A stretch of DNA of 64,000 bases from Branchiostoma floridae (taxonomy: Eukaryota; Chordata; Leptocardii; Amphioxiformes; Branchiostomatidae). The stretch's first letter is position 1; each line of letters begins with the position of its first letter. The DNA lies in assembly GCF_000003815.2 (NCBI RefSeq), contig NC_049992.1, positions 11,520,884 to 11,584,883 on the forward strand, written 5' to 3'. A model generated the notes under the pieces. The model was not told the DNA's origin. It saw nothing but the letters and a program-made list of their open reading frames with translations, and searched no databases. Shown in pieces: positions 25,484 through 40,400 of the stretch. The position numbers were made by a program, and so were the translations under genes.

Positions 25484-28400
25484 TCATAAGATGCCCAGTC
25501 GGTCAAATCTGTCCCGCTGACTGGTGTCTCTGGAACGGTCCCTAGAGTCAGCCTCTAGATAGTCTGCAAGTCTCGTGATCTTTTTCCTGCTCTCCTGTAA
25601 AACATGAAGATTCTTTTTTTAAACTACATTCACCATTTCCCTTGAAAGGCAAAGAGCATTGTAAAGTCTGTCTTGCTCCAGCAGGATTGTACCAGAAAGG
25701 TGAAGACAGTGAATATTGATTGTAGTTTCCTACTAGTACTTTTTTTAGAAATGGACAAATGTCTTCGGGTTTTGAAAAGTTATGAATATCATGATACTGT
25801 TCCTACTCTACTAACCCTGATCATCTGTTTGGCCTTCTCGGCCTGCTCATCAGCCTTCAGTCTCTCCTCCTGCAGGGCAAACCTGCTCTCTAAAGTCACC
25901 TGGTGTAGGGTCTCCTGGGTTCTCCTACATAACAAACAAACAACACACTCATTGATAGTTCAGTTACATCTTTCATTATCATATCAGCAATGCTATGAGA
26001 CAAATGATATTTGCAATATGATTAGAAATGAAGAAAATAAGTGCTAATTCCTTTTTTATGTTGGAAACTTTTCCTGTTTACCGTCCTGATCGTGCCCATC
26101 AATACAGCATGTCTGAGTCTATTGGTTAAAACAGAATATAACAACAAAAGGGTTAAAGATTGAGAACTAACCTTGACTTGTCCAGCTCTGTCTGAAGATT
26201 GTCAAACTTGGACTTGAACCACTCATGGGCATCCTGGAGGTTTTTGGATACCTTTGGAGAAGATAATGTTCAACAGTTATCACTTACATGGACATAATAC
26301 ATGGTATGTGTAGATAGGGACTTTTAACCCAGAATCTGAACAGCCGGAATCCAGACAGCTAGATTATGATATGGAGTAAAGTAATATCAATATTATGGAT
26401 ATGTAAGGAAGTCTTTACTGCCTGTAGAAAAAGATACTTGAAATGCCTTACCTCCATTGACTCATCATTAGCAGCAAGTAGTCTTTCTTCTATGTCTTTT
26501 CTTTTGCTTTCAATCTTTTTGGCTTTATGCTGAAAACATGACATGGGTGTAAGACTGTTATTTGAGCCTATTTGTCACTATTGTAGAGGGGGATCACTGT
26601 CAGTTCAAGAGGACAACTGAACAGTCTTGTGACCAAAGTACTGTAAATGCATTTAAGTTCGCGGGGATTTAATTTTGCAGTAGCGGGAAAAATGACTTTA
26701 CGCGGTGGTTTTAAGTTCGTGGTAGCACTATGCACTGTAGTTTCTTATTGCCATGGAAAACTGTTCGCGGTGGATTTAAATTTGCGGTGAAGTGGCCACA
26801 GGGAACCGTGAACATGAAACCACCATTAACATTTCTGTATTAACAGTAGCACATAATTACCCCAATAGAGTTGTGTTGAAGCTAGTTCATGTCTAATGTC
26901 TTTAAGATATAAAGTAACTGTGAACATATTACAAGTAATTACCTTACGAAATAAATGACACTTTTTCTAAAGCCCAAAAATATTATTAGGGCTACAGATA
27001 TCTGCTATGGGTGCCAATGATGTTCATATTTGTAGTATCACATGTGACAAAGGTCAATTATGATATCAATTTGGTGTTCTTGAACCTGTATCACTGCCAA
27101 GAAATAAGAACTCACCTTGTATTTTTCAGTCCTTTTTCTTTCCTTTTCAAGTTCATCTTCTTGGTGCCTGCAAAAAGAAAATTGATTGTTTTTTTATACT
27201 TAACAAACCTTTTATCAATCAGGTTAAAATACCAGTCTTCTTACAAATGTTCAGAAAAGGGTCAGTACAAAATACAAAAGTCTGGTACGACTTACTTCAC
27301 CACTTCTGAAGCCTCTACCTGAGCCCTAGCCAGGGCCTTCAGCTCTGACTTCAGACTGTTGATCTCCTCCAAAAAATTACTGATGGTTTTTGCCTGTGAA
27401 AAAAAAATGAATTTGTCATATTTCCCCACAGGACAAAGATATTATAAACTCACAACATTTTGATTAATGCTGAAAAAATGAAACAAAGAGTAATGTTGCA
27501 ATACCTGTTCTTTGTTCTTGCTGATATATTCAGTCTTCACCTTTTCCAAAGACTCCAACTCAGACTGTATGGACTAAAAGACAAAGGTAAACATTAGTTA
27601 TCAGATTGGTACCTTTTTTTGGTCTATTTGTGTTTCTTCTTTGATACCATATGACGCTGAAATACAGCTTTTTCTATTGAGAGTGTGAAGTCAGTAGGAG
27701 GATTATCAAAGTAAATGTGACTTCAGCACCAGAGACAGGACCAGTGTGAAGTCAATAGGAGGATAATCAGTGTGAATGTGAGTTCAGCACCATGGACAGG
27801 ATCAGTGTGAAGTCAGTAGGAGGATAATCAGTGTGAATGTGAGTTCAGCACCACGGACAGGACCAGTGTGAAGTCAGTAGGAGGATAATCAGTGTGAATG
27901 TGAGTTCAGCACCAGGGACAGGACCAGTGTGAAGTCAGTAGGAGGATAATCAATGTGAATGTGAGTTCAGCACCAGGGACAGGACCAGTGTGAAGTCAGT
28001 AGGAGGATAATCAGTGTGAATGTGAGTTCAGCACCAGAGACAGGACCAGTATGAAGTCAGTAGGACCAGTGTGTAGTCAGTAGGAGGATAATCAGTGTAA
28101 ATGCGAGTTCAGGGGCAGGACCAGTGTGAAGTAAGCATGACCAGTGTGACCTTACCTTGACCTTGCCCTGCGTGTGTTCATGGTTCTTCCTCTCCTTCTG
28201 CAGCTGGTCCAGCTGTACCTTCTGGCTCCTGATGCGGTCCTTCAGCCTGGCCAGCTGCTGTTCCAGCTCGTCTATCCTGCCCTGCAGCTGTTTGTTAGTA
28301 CGCGACAGGTCCGAAACACGAGAGAACGACTCCTCGTGGACTCTCCTCAGCTGTACAAATGAGAAACAACTTATCCATAGTGCACTTTGCAACAAAAACT

Positions 28401-31400
28401 TTTTCCTCAAATTAAGGCAAAGCAATATTGCAATGAAAGTTTATTGTTCTTATTGCAGATTATAGAGTTCTCTGCACCCCTCCCCAAAACTAATGACCGA
28501 CCTGCAAATTTAGCACATCTGACAAACCAAAATAAAAGAATCTCCACATCACAGCACAGTAAAACTGCTGTAGTACAAGTTGAATTTTTGTGAAACACTG
28601 TATGGTTGGATCCTCCACCCCTGCCCTTCCCCCTTACCTCAGCTAACTCCTTCTGATGTCTCCTCCTGGTGGTCTCCCTCTCCTTGTTGAACTGCTGTTT
28701 GAGATTCTCCAGTCTCTCCTCATAGTTTCTTACCTCATGCTTCATCTCCTCACTCTCCTGGGTTCTGATTGAAATAGATTCAATTGAAAAAGTCACATAT
28801 CAAACAAACGTTTACCAAATATATGTCATACTGATAAGGACAAGTTTTTCTGTCTACAGGGGTGAAACGTTGGTGCTTTCTTTCTCTAAGATTTTGCAAT
28901 TGTTCTTATTTTCCTTTATGCAATGTTACAATGAAATATTTCATTTCTGTCTTCACATAAAAATGGCATGGTAGTACAATGCCTAACAATACCAACATTT
29001 TCACAAGGGAAGTGTCTTTAAAAGCTCTACAGAAAGAACAGGCATAGGTTACCTGGTGTTTTTGACCTTGTCGAGCTGGAAGGTTTTCTGTTCTAGCTGA
29101 TCCTGTAGTTTATCCAGGTTAGACTGTAGCTGAGAGTTGGACTGTAAGATTCCCTCTAGTGATGCTGCTAGCTTCATGTTGTCCTGCTTGGCCTGGTCAA
29201 GTGCTAGCTTCAATGGCTCCACCTATGTGTTTATAGTGGAAGTGCAGAACATTAAGAAAAATTTAAACCTGTCAGCATACATTTAGAGTTTACATAAGGA
29301 AAACATCATGGGAAGAAGAAGCTAAGACTGGACTATGGAACATGTTTCAGAAAAGCTATTACTATAAACTGACACCACAAACACTTATTCAAGAAGCATT
29401 TCACTGCCTCTCTCCTTAGTGCTGAATAGCTATCAGACCAGACCTTCCCCTTGAATAACTACAACAATAACACCGTTGTTTCTGTCCCTGGTGTCAAATG
29501 TCACACACTTTGTCTCTGAATTAAAAACCTTCACAACACCTTTTTCTGACCAAGGGAGTGGGTGACTGATGTTATTTCTAGATCACTAAGTTCACCTCAT
29601 TTGATTCCATGGCTTCCATCTCTGCCACCTGGGACTGGAGGGCCTCCACCTCTCCCTGTAGCTGTCTGATGTTCCTCTGAAACTGCTGCCTGTAAAGAAA
29701 GTTCACCAAAATGGTTCTAAAATTACTATTAATTCTATCAATCTTACAGGAGAAAGATACAGGAGAAATTCAAGTGGAGAAAATACAACCAATACAAATG
29801 TACAACAAACCACAGCCACTAAGATATTACCAGTTCTTACTAATATTCTTAATTCAATATTGCACATTTATATGAACAATCTTGCATATTATTATGTTGA
29901 CATGATTATCTCATAGGGTTATCTCAAAAGACTTCATAGCAGTCCACACTTAAATCTAAAACACAAAGCCACAATCAATCAGAAAGAAAGAGACTCCTGC
30001 CTCTTCCAGTCCTTACCTTTCGTTTTTCATGGCAGCTATCTCGCTGTCCTTCCTGCCCAGCTCTGTCTGCAGCGCCTCCACAGCGTCCTGCAGCTGTGTG
30101 TGGGACTGCATCACCCCCTCCAGGGTGCTGGCCACACGTGTGCTGTCCTGTTTAGCCTCCGACAGGCTTCTCTTGTACCCTTCCAGCTGGACACAACAAC
30201 AACAATTATAACGGATGCTTTCATAATGTTCCCACCTTAACCTTAAAATATTTCAGGCTTCATCCTGCCGGCTGGGGAAGATTAAAGGACAGCACAATCT
30301 TTATTCAACAATATATTGATGTGAACCCCTTTTTAGGTTCGGTACCAATACACTTTTCAGGAACATAGACAGACAAAGATCATGTAGACAAAATCTTTCT
30401 TCTCCTGTCTCTGTCTGAATCTTGACACACCAAGTGCCTCCCTAGGGTTCTACCACTCCCTAGTAGGGATTTCCTACATGTGGTTTCCATGTCATAGTGG
30501 GTTCATAACATACATGCATAAGATTTTTTTTCTTAATAACAGCATACAACCTTTCAAGAAGTTGGCAGGTCACATTTTGATACATCATGCAAGGCACTAA
30601 TAATGGATTATGCAACAAGTGTTAGATAATCAAATTCTGAACAGTAATAACAATAATAAATAAATGAATAACTCCTACAGCACCTTCTGTCTTTCCCTTT
30701 CCTCCACGGCCTCGATATGGTCCAGTAACCTTTGACCTTCCTTGACAGCTTCGTCTCTAGCCTTGATGGCCATGGCAAACTCCTCCTCCTTCCTCTCGAT
30801 GGCTGCCTGGGCCTGGGAGTCACAAACAGTAGGGTAGCTTAGGAACAAACTGATTTTCTATTCTGTTGACAGTTCTCTCTTAGGTCTCTACCAGTACCAG
30901 GCTTGTCCTTTGTACTGAGTACTCTCCTGTCCGATCAAGTACTCAGGCAGACTTAACACTCTACTTATACAGTAAGTAAAGGACATGTATGCCACTAGTG
31001 AATAAATTCCCATTACATACCCAGTTACACGGACATACAAAATAATTTTGTACTCTCCTGTCTGATCAAGTACTCAGAGAGATTTAATGCTCTACTAGGG
31101 GGTAGTATAAGCACAGGACATGAACACCACTAGTGAATAAATTTCCATTACCTACCCAGCTACATGGACATACAAACTAATTTCTAGTACATATGGTAGA
31201 GCAAAGTCTTTGACAGCCCTGACTTATAGATATTTCTGTTCTTCAAACATTTGATATCAGCTGAGACAAAAAAGATTATAATATTTTCATGACAAAAGGA
31301 AAAAGATGTCCCCAGCACACCTGTCTGAGCTGGCTCTCTGTCCTCTGCATGTTGATCCTGCAGGCGTTCAGTTCTGCAGCTGCTTTGTTGAACTTTGCCT

Positions 31401-34400
31401 CCACAGCTGCGTTCACCTTCCGCAGGTGCACCACCTCAGACTGGGCGTTCGCCAGGGACTCCAACTCCTGCTGTAGCTGGTCAACTTTTGTCTGTTTTAA
31501 AAAAATAAAAGCAATTCTACTACCTCAAGCCATACAAGCAGTTTTAGAAGGAAAGTATGCAATGCCATTTGAACTAGGAGCAATGCCTAAAGCATCATTC
31601 ATACTTATGATCTTCCCAAACTTCCCAAACAGCTACAGCGTTGGAATCAGAATCAGTAGGTCCAGAGTTCGATACTCGCCATGCCCCTGTCCCCATGATG
31701 GTGGAGTGACGCCCAACCAAGCCTCACGGCTGATCTGTCTAAAGGTGCCCAAAACACCTACGGATTTGGTGTTGCCAGTGTGTCAACATCTGCACAATTG
31801 CCACTAAGACCCGTGAATTTTTTTCCCCAGCTTCTTACAAATCCTCCTCCCTTCCAATATGACATTGTCAAGCTTCTCTGTGTAACAACATGTGACTGTT
31901 ACCTGTAGTTTCCCTTTGTCGTAAGCTAGTCTGTTCTTGCTGTCAATCATCTCAGCCATGGCCTTCTCCACCTGCTTCTGGGATGCCTGCACAAAGTTAA
32001 ATAAATGGTTGAATAAAAACGTTTTCTACTAGAGTTCCACAAAGGTATGTTTATGTATGTATGTATGTGGATGAACAGCATTACTCAAGAAGCTATAGAT
32101 GGACTGTCATGAAACTTGGTATGTGATTACCGGTAGGTCTTGTCCTGTCAAAAAAATTTTAAGCCCCCTGGCAGCTCTACTTATTACTGTTAGAGAATTT
32201 CTAGTTTTGATATCTTGTGTTCTGGACTTGCTGGCCTTGATTCTTGTTTAGAGTAGGTAAGAGCACATTGTAAATAGCTCTTGTACTCATTTTCTTTTAA
32301 AGTCTAGCTCTGCCATTTTCCATCTTTCCAGGCAAAAACTTGAGCATCTAGAAGTTCCTCCAGCCACATGTTAATCTCTAACCTGCTGCTGTTCCACAGC
32401 TCCCATCCTCTCCAACAGCCGCATGTTCTCCTGCTCCACCTGCTGTCTGGCATTGGACAGGGCTGAGATCTCCAACTGGGAACAGGGGGAGAGGGTTTTA
32501 AACAAAGAAACTTGTACAAAGCATATGTCGATCTGGTTTTGAATAGGAAATGTGATGTATTTAGTTTTAAGAACACACTGTGGTCTACATAAGACCTAGT
32601 TTCCTACAGGCTCTGTGGATAGTTGGAATTATACAAATTGTCTGAATAATTTACAAGAGGAGATACCGGTAGTCAGCTAAAGGTTTGGTACAAAGTCCTC
32701 AGGAAGTATCATCCCATCTATTTGCCATGGCCAATTGTTCCAGCCCCACATGCAGAATTCATACATGAATGTCAGAGAATCAAAGTTTTCACTGATGTGT
32801 TTTACAATTCTACCTACCACAAGATATATTTTTGGATCATTCCTAGCAGTTGTACTCTTTAAAAATGCATTAATGTTTGACCACGTTTTGCCCGAGCCAT
32901 AATAGCACTTTTACTCACAACCTACAAAATACAATACATATATTTTTTTAAAACTGTTGTTAGATAGATGACAAGTGTTAAACTTGATAAGATGTATAAC
33001 CCACCTTGTACTGCTGCATTTCATCCTGTAGTTTTTGTCTCTCCTCTGTCATCCCATCCACTGCCTGGTTCACTTCTTCCAGCAGACTCTGCTTGTCTTT
33101 CAGCACCTGTTCCTTCTCCTGGATTAAGTGATTGATTGATTGATGAGTCAGTTACATGTAGTCATCAAGTCTACTGAGTTATCAATCAATAATTTATAGA
33201 GATGTTATCAATATAGAAATACAAAATGTATCTTCACCACAACGGTGGCAACAAACATGATGGCGGATCCTATGCTGCCTCAAAGTTTCGAGAAAATACT
33301 GCTACTAGTGGCAGATACTTGTGGCTATCCCCTGCAAAGATTACTTTCAGATGATAAAACAACACTTAGAAGTTTTTTTAGAAGTAATAAAACAAGTACA
33401 AACCTTGGTCAGCTGTTCTATTTCCTTCTTCAAAGTCTCAATGACAGAATCCTGAAATTGAGTAAAAAGAGTGTCAGAAATGATTTACAACAAAGAGAAA
33501 TCACATTGACTATCAGACTTCAGTAAAAATTTTACCCTAAAGTTCATGGCAAGACTTGTATCCTGTGGAAGCTTGTATGCAATGCTCTCTTTAAACCGTG
33601 CCATGGGTTGTCCTTGGTGAAACTGTCTGTTTGCCAGTGTCCAGTATGCTTGCCACTTGAGGCTGGAGTTGAGAAAGCCATGTAACACAGATCTCCTGAG
33701 CTGTTCCACCAACTGTTTCCTTTGTTTTCTCAGCAACTTAACCTCTTCCTTCAAGCTCTTTGTGACAGGGTCATGTTCCTCCCCTACATCTGATGTTTGA
33801 ACGATGCCTTTTCTTCTGGACATCTTAAGTACAAGTGCTTGGGTGTAAGAAGACTTGTATTTGTGAAGAGAAAGTTGCATGTTCTTCAAAATGTACTTCT
33901 CAGACTTGACTACTTCAGTTTCTTCTTTTTTCTTAGTCTTTTTGACCAGATCTTGCATTTTCAAAATTTTTTGGGACTCTGTTTTTGTCATACCATCCGG
34001 ATTCGTTCTTGTAGTTCCTTTTTTCTTCTCCAGAAGGCGTTTCTTTTCTCTTGTCAAAATCTTGATTTCTGTTTTTAAGCTGTCTAATACAGGGTCCTTT
34101 TTTCTGAGACCAGTGACCTCCATTGGTCCTGAGGTTTCAAAATCAGCGCTAATTCTGCTTGCCTTGAAACTGTCAGACAGGTATTCCTCGTCACTCTGTC
34201 CAAAAACAGATTCATTCATTCTTGTTGAGTCCAGTTTTTCTTCTTCTAGGTCATGGAACAGAGGGTTGGACATCTCAAGGACACTTGGCTTCAATCCTTC
34301 CCCTGTTTTTGAGTCATCCATATCATTTGCACTGTCAATCATACTTCCCCTGCTCGCTGGAACACAGTCTTCTTCCAGATGGGATTCTCCCAAGTCCTTC

Positions 34401-37400
34401 CAAGATCCCTTCTCAACATGCTCTTTGTTCTTCTTTGGACTCTTGCCTACAGGAGACCCCAGATCCAAGACTTTAAGGAAGTCCTGCTTGGAGAGTTTCT
34501 TCAGCAGCATTGGGTGCATAGGAGCAGTATTTCCCACGTGGAACATCGTTGATGTTCTTTGTCTTTGTGCCAGTGTCACCAATAACATACACTGACAGAA
34601 ACTCACAACAGGCAGTCCCTCCGGGGGGACGCTAACTTTGAATGGATTAGACCATTTCATGAGAGGGTGGGGCTGTTGCATCAATTTTGTTTTGCTCTTG
34701 CTACTTTTTTCATGTTGAAATTTAATCATCAATATTCCTTGACATTCATACATTAAAAGATATATTGTTTTACATGAAATAAATCTTCCTTTTATTCAAT
34801 AAAGAGATATCATGTCGCCGACCCCTTGTAGTTCAATGAATATTCCTGTGCTAAGTGCCGATGCTTTGGCTGATCCTGGCTTGTGTGTGCTATGTTACTT
34901 GTCCAACCACTTCATACATTATGTGTAGGTTCTGACAATTTGTTTCATGTCATCCATAATGGGACTGTAGCCTAAGGCATCCAATCCTGTGTTTTGTACA
35001 TATATGTAGTCCAGGTGATAAGTGCAAAAAGATTGCTTAGATGATGATCTTACAGCATGAAACTTGGCACAAATTATGTCAGAAACCATTTTGGGTGTGA
35101 CGCCATGATTACAAACTGAACTTTATATGGACACTGTGACATCCATAGTAGTTTGAGCCATTTCTTCAACTAAAGATGAATATAATCTGAGCAAGTGCCA
35201 TACAGTGTTTTAGTTAACATTCTGTATCTAACAGTAGATTTTTTGTTTTCCCTATTTTGTTGTTATTATAGCTAGTATGGAGTAGGACGAAGGACACATT
35301 CCATGCATGTATGCCATGTCAAGGCCAGTTTGAAGTGAAAGGGCTTCTTATGAACTTTCAACTTGCAGCAAGTGTAGTCTTCAAAGCCTTTAATTTTCAA
35401 TCACGATTTCACAGTAGAATTTCTAATATACAATCCCTAGACACTAATTGGTTTTACCTACTTAAGTGCCCAGTTTGCTTACCATTGTGCAGTGATTCTA
35501 GTTAATTGTATTTTGCCTCCAGCCATTAAGCAAAGAATGCTGTTAACAAGAGGACAGCTTAGAAGAAACTCAATGATCTAAACAAAATGCATCCCTTTGA
35601 AAACATCTGGTGTAAGCCTGGTATATTACTTTTTTTCTGTTGACAGTACTCTTTCTAAATGATACTGTCACAGTGCTAATATATGTCCTAGGAAATCTTT
35701 TCTCTCGTGTGTAGTAAAAGCTTAGTACAAACCATTTTTAAAGCAATTAGGAATGAATTGTGCACAAAGTCTTATCCCTCCAAGCAGGAATCAGTTATTT
35801 ACCAAGAAGCAAAAAATGAGCTAAATGATTTTTACTAGGGAGATTGAATTCACATGTGACATACAAACGTATCATTTGTTGATCAGTAGAAAAAATCATA
35901 ATACAGCTGTGCACACTATTACATGTTGTACGTGTAAATTGTACTGTAAACTCATAGATAAGGGTAAATAAGAGACAAAATTAAAGGAAAAATTGCAACA
36001 GTATTTCTCAACACTTTTTTTTTGTTACTACAAATTAGTATAGACTAGTATATCATAATACAATATAAATGAAGTTTCTTACCAGTTTCTTCACTTGTTC
36101 CACATTTTTGTCTTCCTTTTGCTGCCGGTCCCTCTCCAGACTAGAGATCTTTGACTTCAGTTCCTCACTTTTTCCACATATAGAAAACATGAAACATGAA
36201 AATCAGCTTAATTTTGCCTTTACATTTGTGTTATATAGAAATCACATGGCTGTAGTCTGGAATACAAAAAGTGAGGCATGCTGAGGACAGGACCTGTTCA
36301 ATATACTTCTTGAAAAAAATTGGGAATTTCCCTGGTACAATAAATCTGTTAATACTCTACATAGCATCTATATTCTATGTAATAAGAGGAAGATAAAGCT
36401 CTCCAGTAAACTACAATGATTAGAGATCATTTTCAATATCTTTCACTTTATGCCAGTTTGTCTGCTAATATTACACTATACATTTCCACAAAGCATAAGA
36501 CAGTATTTTCCTTACTTTTCCCTCTGTACTGTGGCCTTCTCCTGTCTGTGTTGCTCCACCTGTCCTGACACATGGTCCTTGTGGGTCTGCAGTGCCCTGT
36601 CCTGCTCCTTTAGCTGAACAGTCACTTTCTCCTGCTCCAGCTAAAACAAAAACAACAAGAGTTCAGAGACCTCATACCTCCATGAAATATTCTGATTATG
36701 CAAATGACTTTCACATTTGCATAATTTATGCTTGCTTATGTACACCTTTCACTAACTTACACAGGTCACAGTGTTGACAGTCCAATCATTTTCTACACGT
36801 ACTAAGAAGACTTAGGACACTCATTAATTATGAAAATTAGGGACTTATTTGCATATTTAGTATCTGCTTAACTTCCGCCTGCCACAAACTACATAGGTAA
36901 CATGTATTTGAGTCCTATATTGGAAAACACTGCAAATATAGATTTTCCTCATAAAGTATGCAAATTAAGTCCAAATTTGCATAATTTGCACTTCATTATG
37001 TACATCCCTGCCACAGTTACCTGCATACCAAATATCATGGAAATCCATCATTCCTATGTTCCATTATGCTCCTTGGAAGATTTTGACAAAAATACTCCTG
37101 CAGTTCCAGAGCAAGCTGCTAGGGGGCCCAAACATACACCACTTCTTCCTTATGTCAAAAGCTATCTGCCACCAAGAAATCAAGACCATAGCATGACCAG
37201 GTCAAAAGAGACAAAAAATTGAAGTTCTGCTGCAGTACCAAGGTCACACACTAGGGGCCCCAAAAGTGACCTTGACCTTTGTCTTCCCAACACCTACCTA
37301 CATACCAAATGTAATTACAATCCATCCAGATGTTCTAAAGTTATGCCGACCACAAACATCTGGAAACACAAACACACAGACAGACACACACACAGACACA

Positions 37401-40400
37401 CACACAGACACACCCAAAACTATACCTCCATTTTTTTCATGGAGGTAAAAACATGAAAAGCCCCTTTAAGGTCGCATAACACAGTATTTATGGGCGACCC
37501 CCGTGGACATAAGTAGATCGGGCACAAAATAGGTCGTCGCAGTTCTTGAAAAGCCATAGAAATTTTTCTGTGCACGTCAGCGAGTCGGAAACTGTGGTGA
37601 ATAGTAGAGGGATACGTAAGTTTTGAGGCTGTATGAGTTGGGTTACGATGTTTGTTTGGCTGGGTAGAATTTCGCGCACGAATCCGGTTCCCGCTACTTC
37701 CGTGTGTCGGCTGCAGTATGGTGACCTCCGCTGGGGGTCATTTCAAAGTGTTCTTTCTGGGAAAACGAGACGACAAACTTCATCTCGTTTTCACATATGT
37801 TGTAGATTATACCCTCAACTCCAACATATCGAATTCTTGTTAATTACTTTTGCACCCTGATATATTTTTTGAGTCGTCGAACCACCTCACTTTGGGGTCC
37901 TTAACCATGTAAATCCCCATAGGCGAAAAACTGTGTTCTGCTACCTTTAACCAAAGTGGGAATTCCCCAGGGACGGACAACAGCATTAAATTTGACTGAT
38001 ATGTTAGGTACTGACGTCGACTGACTTGAACTATAACATATTTGTTACCGTCAGACCCGCCGTTACCATGGCAACGGCCGCCAAGACCGCGCCCTATGCT
38101 TAAGTATAGGACTTAGTGTGAGCCAATACCCGCTCTTCCCCCCCCCTTTTTCCGCCGAAAAAAGACTAACCCCCAACCCCAATCACTCAGAAAGTTAGAA
38201 TAAGGTCTGGCAAGGTCTTTGTAGAAGAAAAAGTCAACCAGAATATTAGATTTGTTGAGATAGTGAGACCAATTAGCGGCCCCACAGATAGCCCTTGTAC
38301 GGGGCCGACACCTGTGCTAGGCGTCGAAGTGCAAAGTTGGCCATATCTCAGGAACCATTTGGATTTCTGCTCTAAAACTTGGTACGGTTTTATATCTTGA
38401 CTAGTTTTATCGTATGAGCGGAAAAAAATCCAAGGTCAAGTTTGCTTAAGGTCGCATAACACAGTATTTATGGGCGACCCCCGTGTCTAAAGGTCGATCG
38501 GGCACAAAATAGGNNNNNNNNNNNNNNNNNNNNNNNNNNNNNNNNNNNNNNNNNNNNNNNNNNNNNNNNNNNNNNNNNNNNNNNNNNNNNNNNNNNNNNN
38601 NNNNNNNNNNNNNNNNNNNNNNNNNNNNNNNNNNNNNNNNNNNNNNNNNNNNNNNNNNNNNNNNNNNNNNNNNNNNNNNNNNNNNNNNNNNNNNNNNNNN
38701 NNNNNNNNNNNNNNNNNNNNNNNNNNNNNNNNNNNNNNNNNNNNNNNNNNNNNNNNNNNNNNNNNNNNNNNNNNNNNNNNNNNNNNNNNNNNNNNNNNNN
38801 NNNNNNNNNNNNNNTCTTGTTAATTACTTTTGCACCCTGATATATTTTTTGAGTCGTCGAACCACCTCACTTTGGGGTCCTTAACCATGTAAATCCCCAT
38901 AGGCGAAAAACTGTGTTCTGCTACCTTTAACCAAAGTGGGAATTCCCCAGGGACGGACAACAGCATTAAATTTGACTGATATGTTAGGTACTGACGTCGA
39001 CTGACTTGAACTATAACATATTTGTTACCGTCAGACCCGCCGTTACCATGGCAACGGCCGCCAAGACCGCGCCCTATGCTTAAGTATAGGACTTAGTGTG
39101 AGCCAATACCCGCTCTTCCCCCCCCCTTTTTCCGCCGAAAAAAGACTAACCCCCAACCCCAATCACTCAGAAAGTTAGAATAAGGTCTGGCAAGGTCTTT
39201 GTAGAAGAAAAAGTCAACCAGAATATTAGATTTGTTGAGATAGTGAGACCAATTAGCGGCCCCACAGATAGCCCTTGTACGGGGCCGACACCTGTGCTAG
39301 GCGTCGAAGTGCAAAGTTGGCCATATCTCAGGAACCATTTGGATTTCTGCTCTAAAACTTGGTACGGTTTTATATCTTGACTAGTTTTATCGTATGAGCG
39401 GAAAAAAATCCAAGGTCAAGTTTGCTTAAGGTCGCATAACACAGTATTTATGGGCGACCCCCGTGGACATAAGTAGATCGGGCACAAAATAGGTCGTCGC
39501 AGTTCTTGAAAAGCCATAGAAATTTTTCTGTGCACGTCAGCGAGTCGGAAACTGTGGTGAATAGTAGAGGGATACGTAAGTTTTGAGGCTGTATGAGTTG
39601 GGTTACGATGTTTGTTTGGCTGGGTAGAATTTCGCGCACGAATCCGGTTCCCGCTACTTCCGTGTGTCGGCTGCAGTATGGTGACCTCCGCTGGGGGTCA
39701 TTTCAAAGTGTTCTTTCTGGGAAAACGAGACGACAAACTTCATCTCGTTTTCACATATGTTGTAGATTATACCCTCAACTCCAACATATCGAATTCTTGT
39801 TAATTACTTTTGCACCCTGATATATTTTTTGAGTCGTCGAACCACCTCACTTTGGGGTCCTTAACCATGTAAATCCCCATAGGCGAAAAACTGTGTTCTG
39901 CTACCTTAAGAATTACAGTTTGGCATTATCACTATTAAGAACTGATGATGCAAAGGACCTAATGCTGTGGGTGATGGGTACACCACCTATCAGTTCACTA
40001 CAGAACTGCTGCAATGTTGACTGAACATAAAATGTCTAAAAATTTGCATTACTTTCAATCCATGCATGATTTTATCAATAGTAAATAATACAACAGTTTG
40101 CAAATTTTTTATTTCTGTGCAGTAAGAAGTATAACTGTGAGTGTGACCTTGAGTGCCTGTTGGTGATCAGACATGAGTTTAGCGATCTCTCCTGAGGCAG
40201 TCTTCAGGGCTTCATGGGCCTCCTGGTTCTCCTTCTCCAGCTGATGATAGGCCTCCCACAAATAAGGAACAACAGGCTGTATGTGTCAATGAAGGTAACA
40301 CACAGGTAACAAGATACACCAACAAGCAGTTACTCTGATAAAGCAACTGGATATGATATGGCAAATGGTCTGACGTTCCAGGTAGCATCCACTACCTTTT

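Noticed and set aside
37633..39820. Identical small frames in two places
   Set aside because: They are parts of the TTAA-element copies, not conserved genes.
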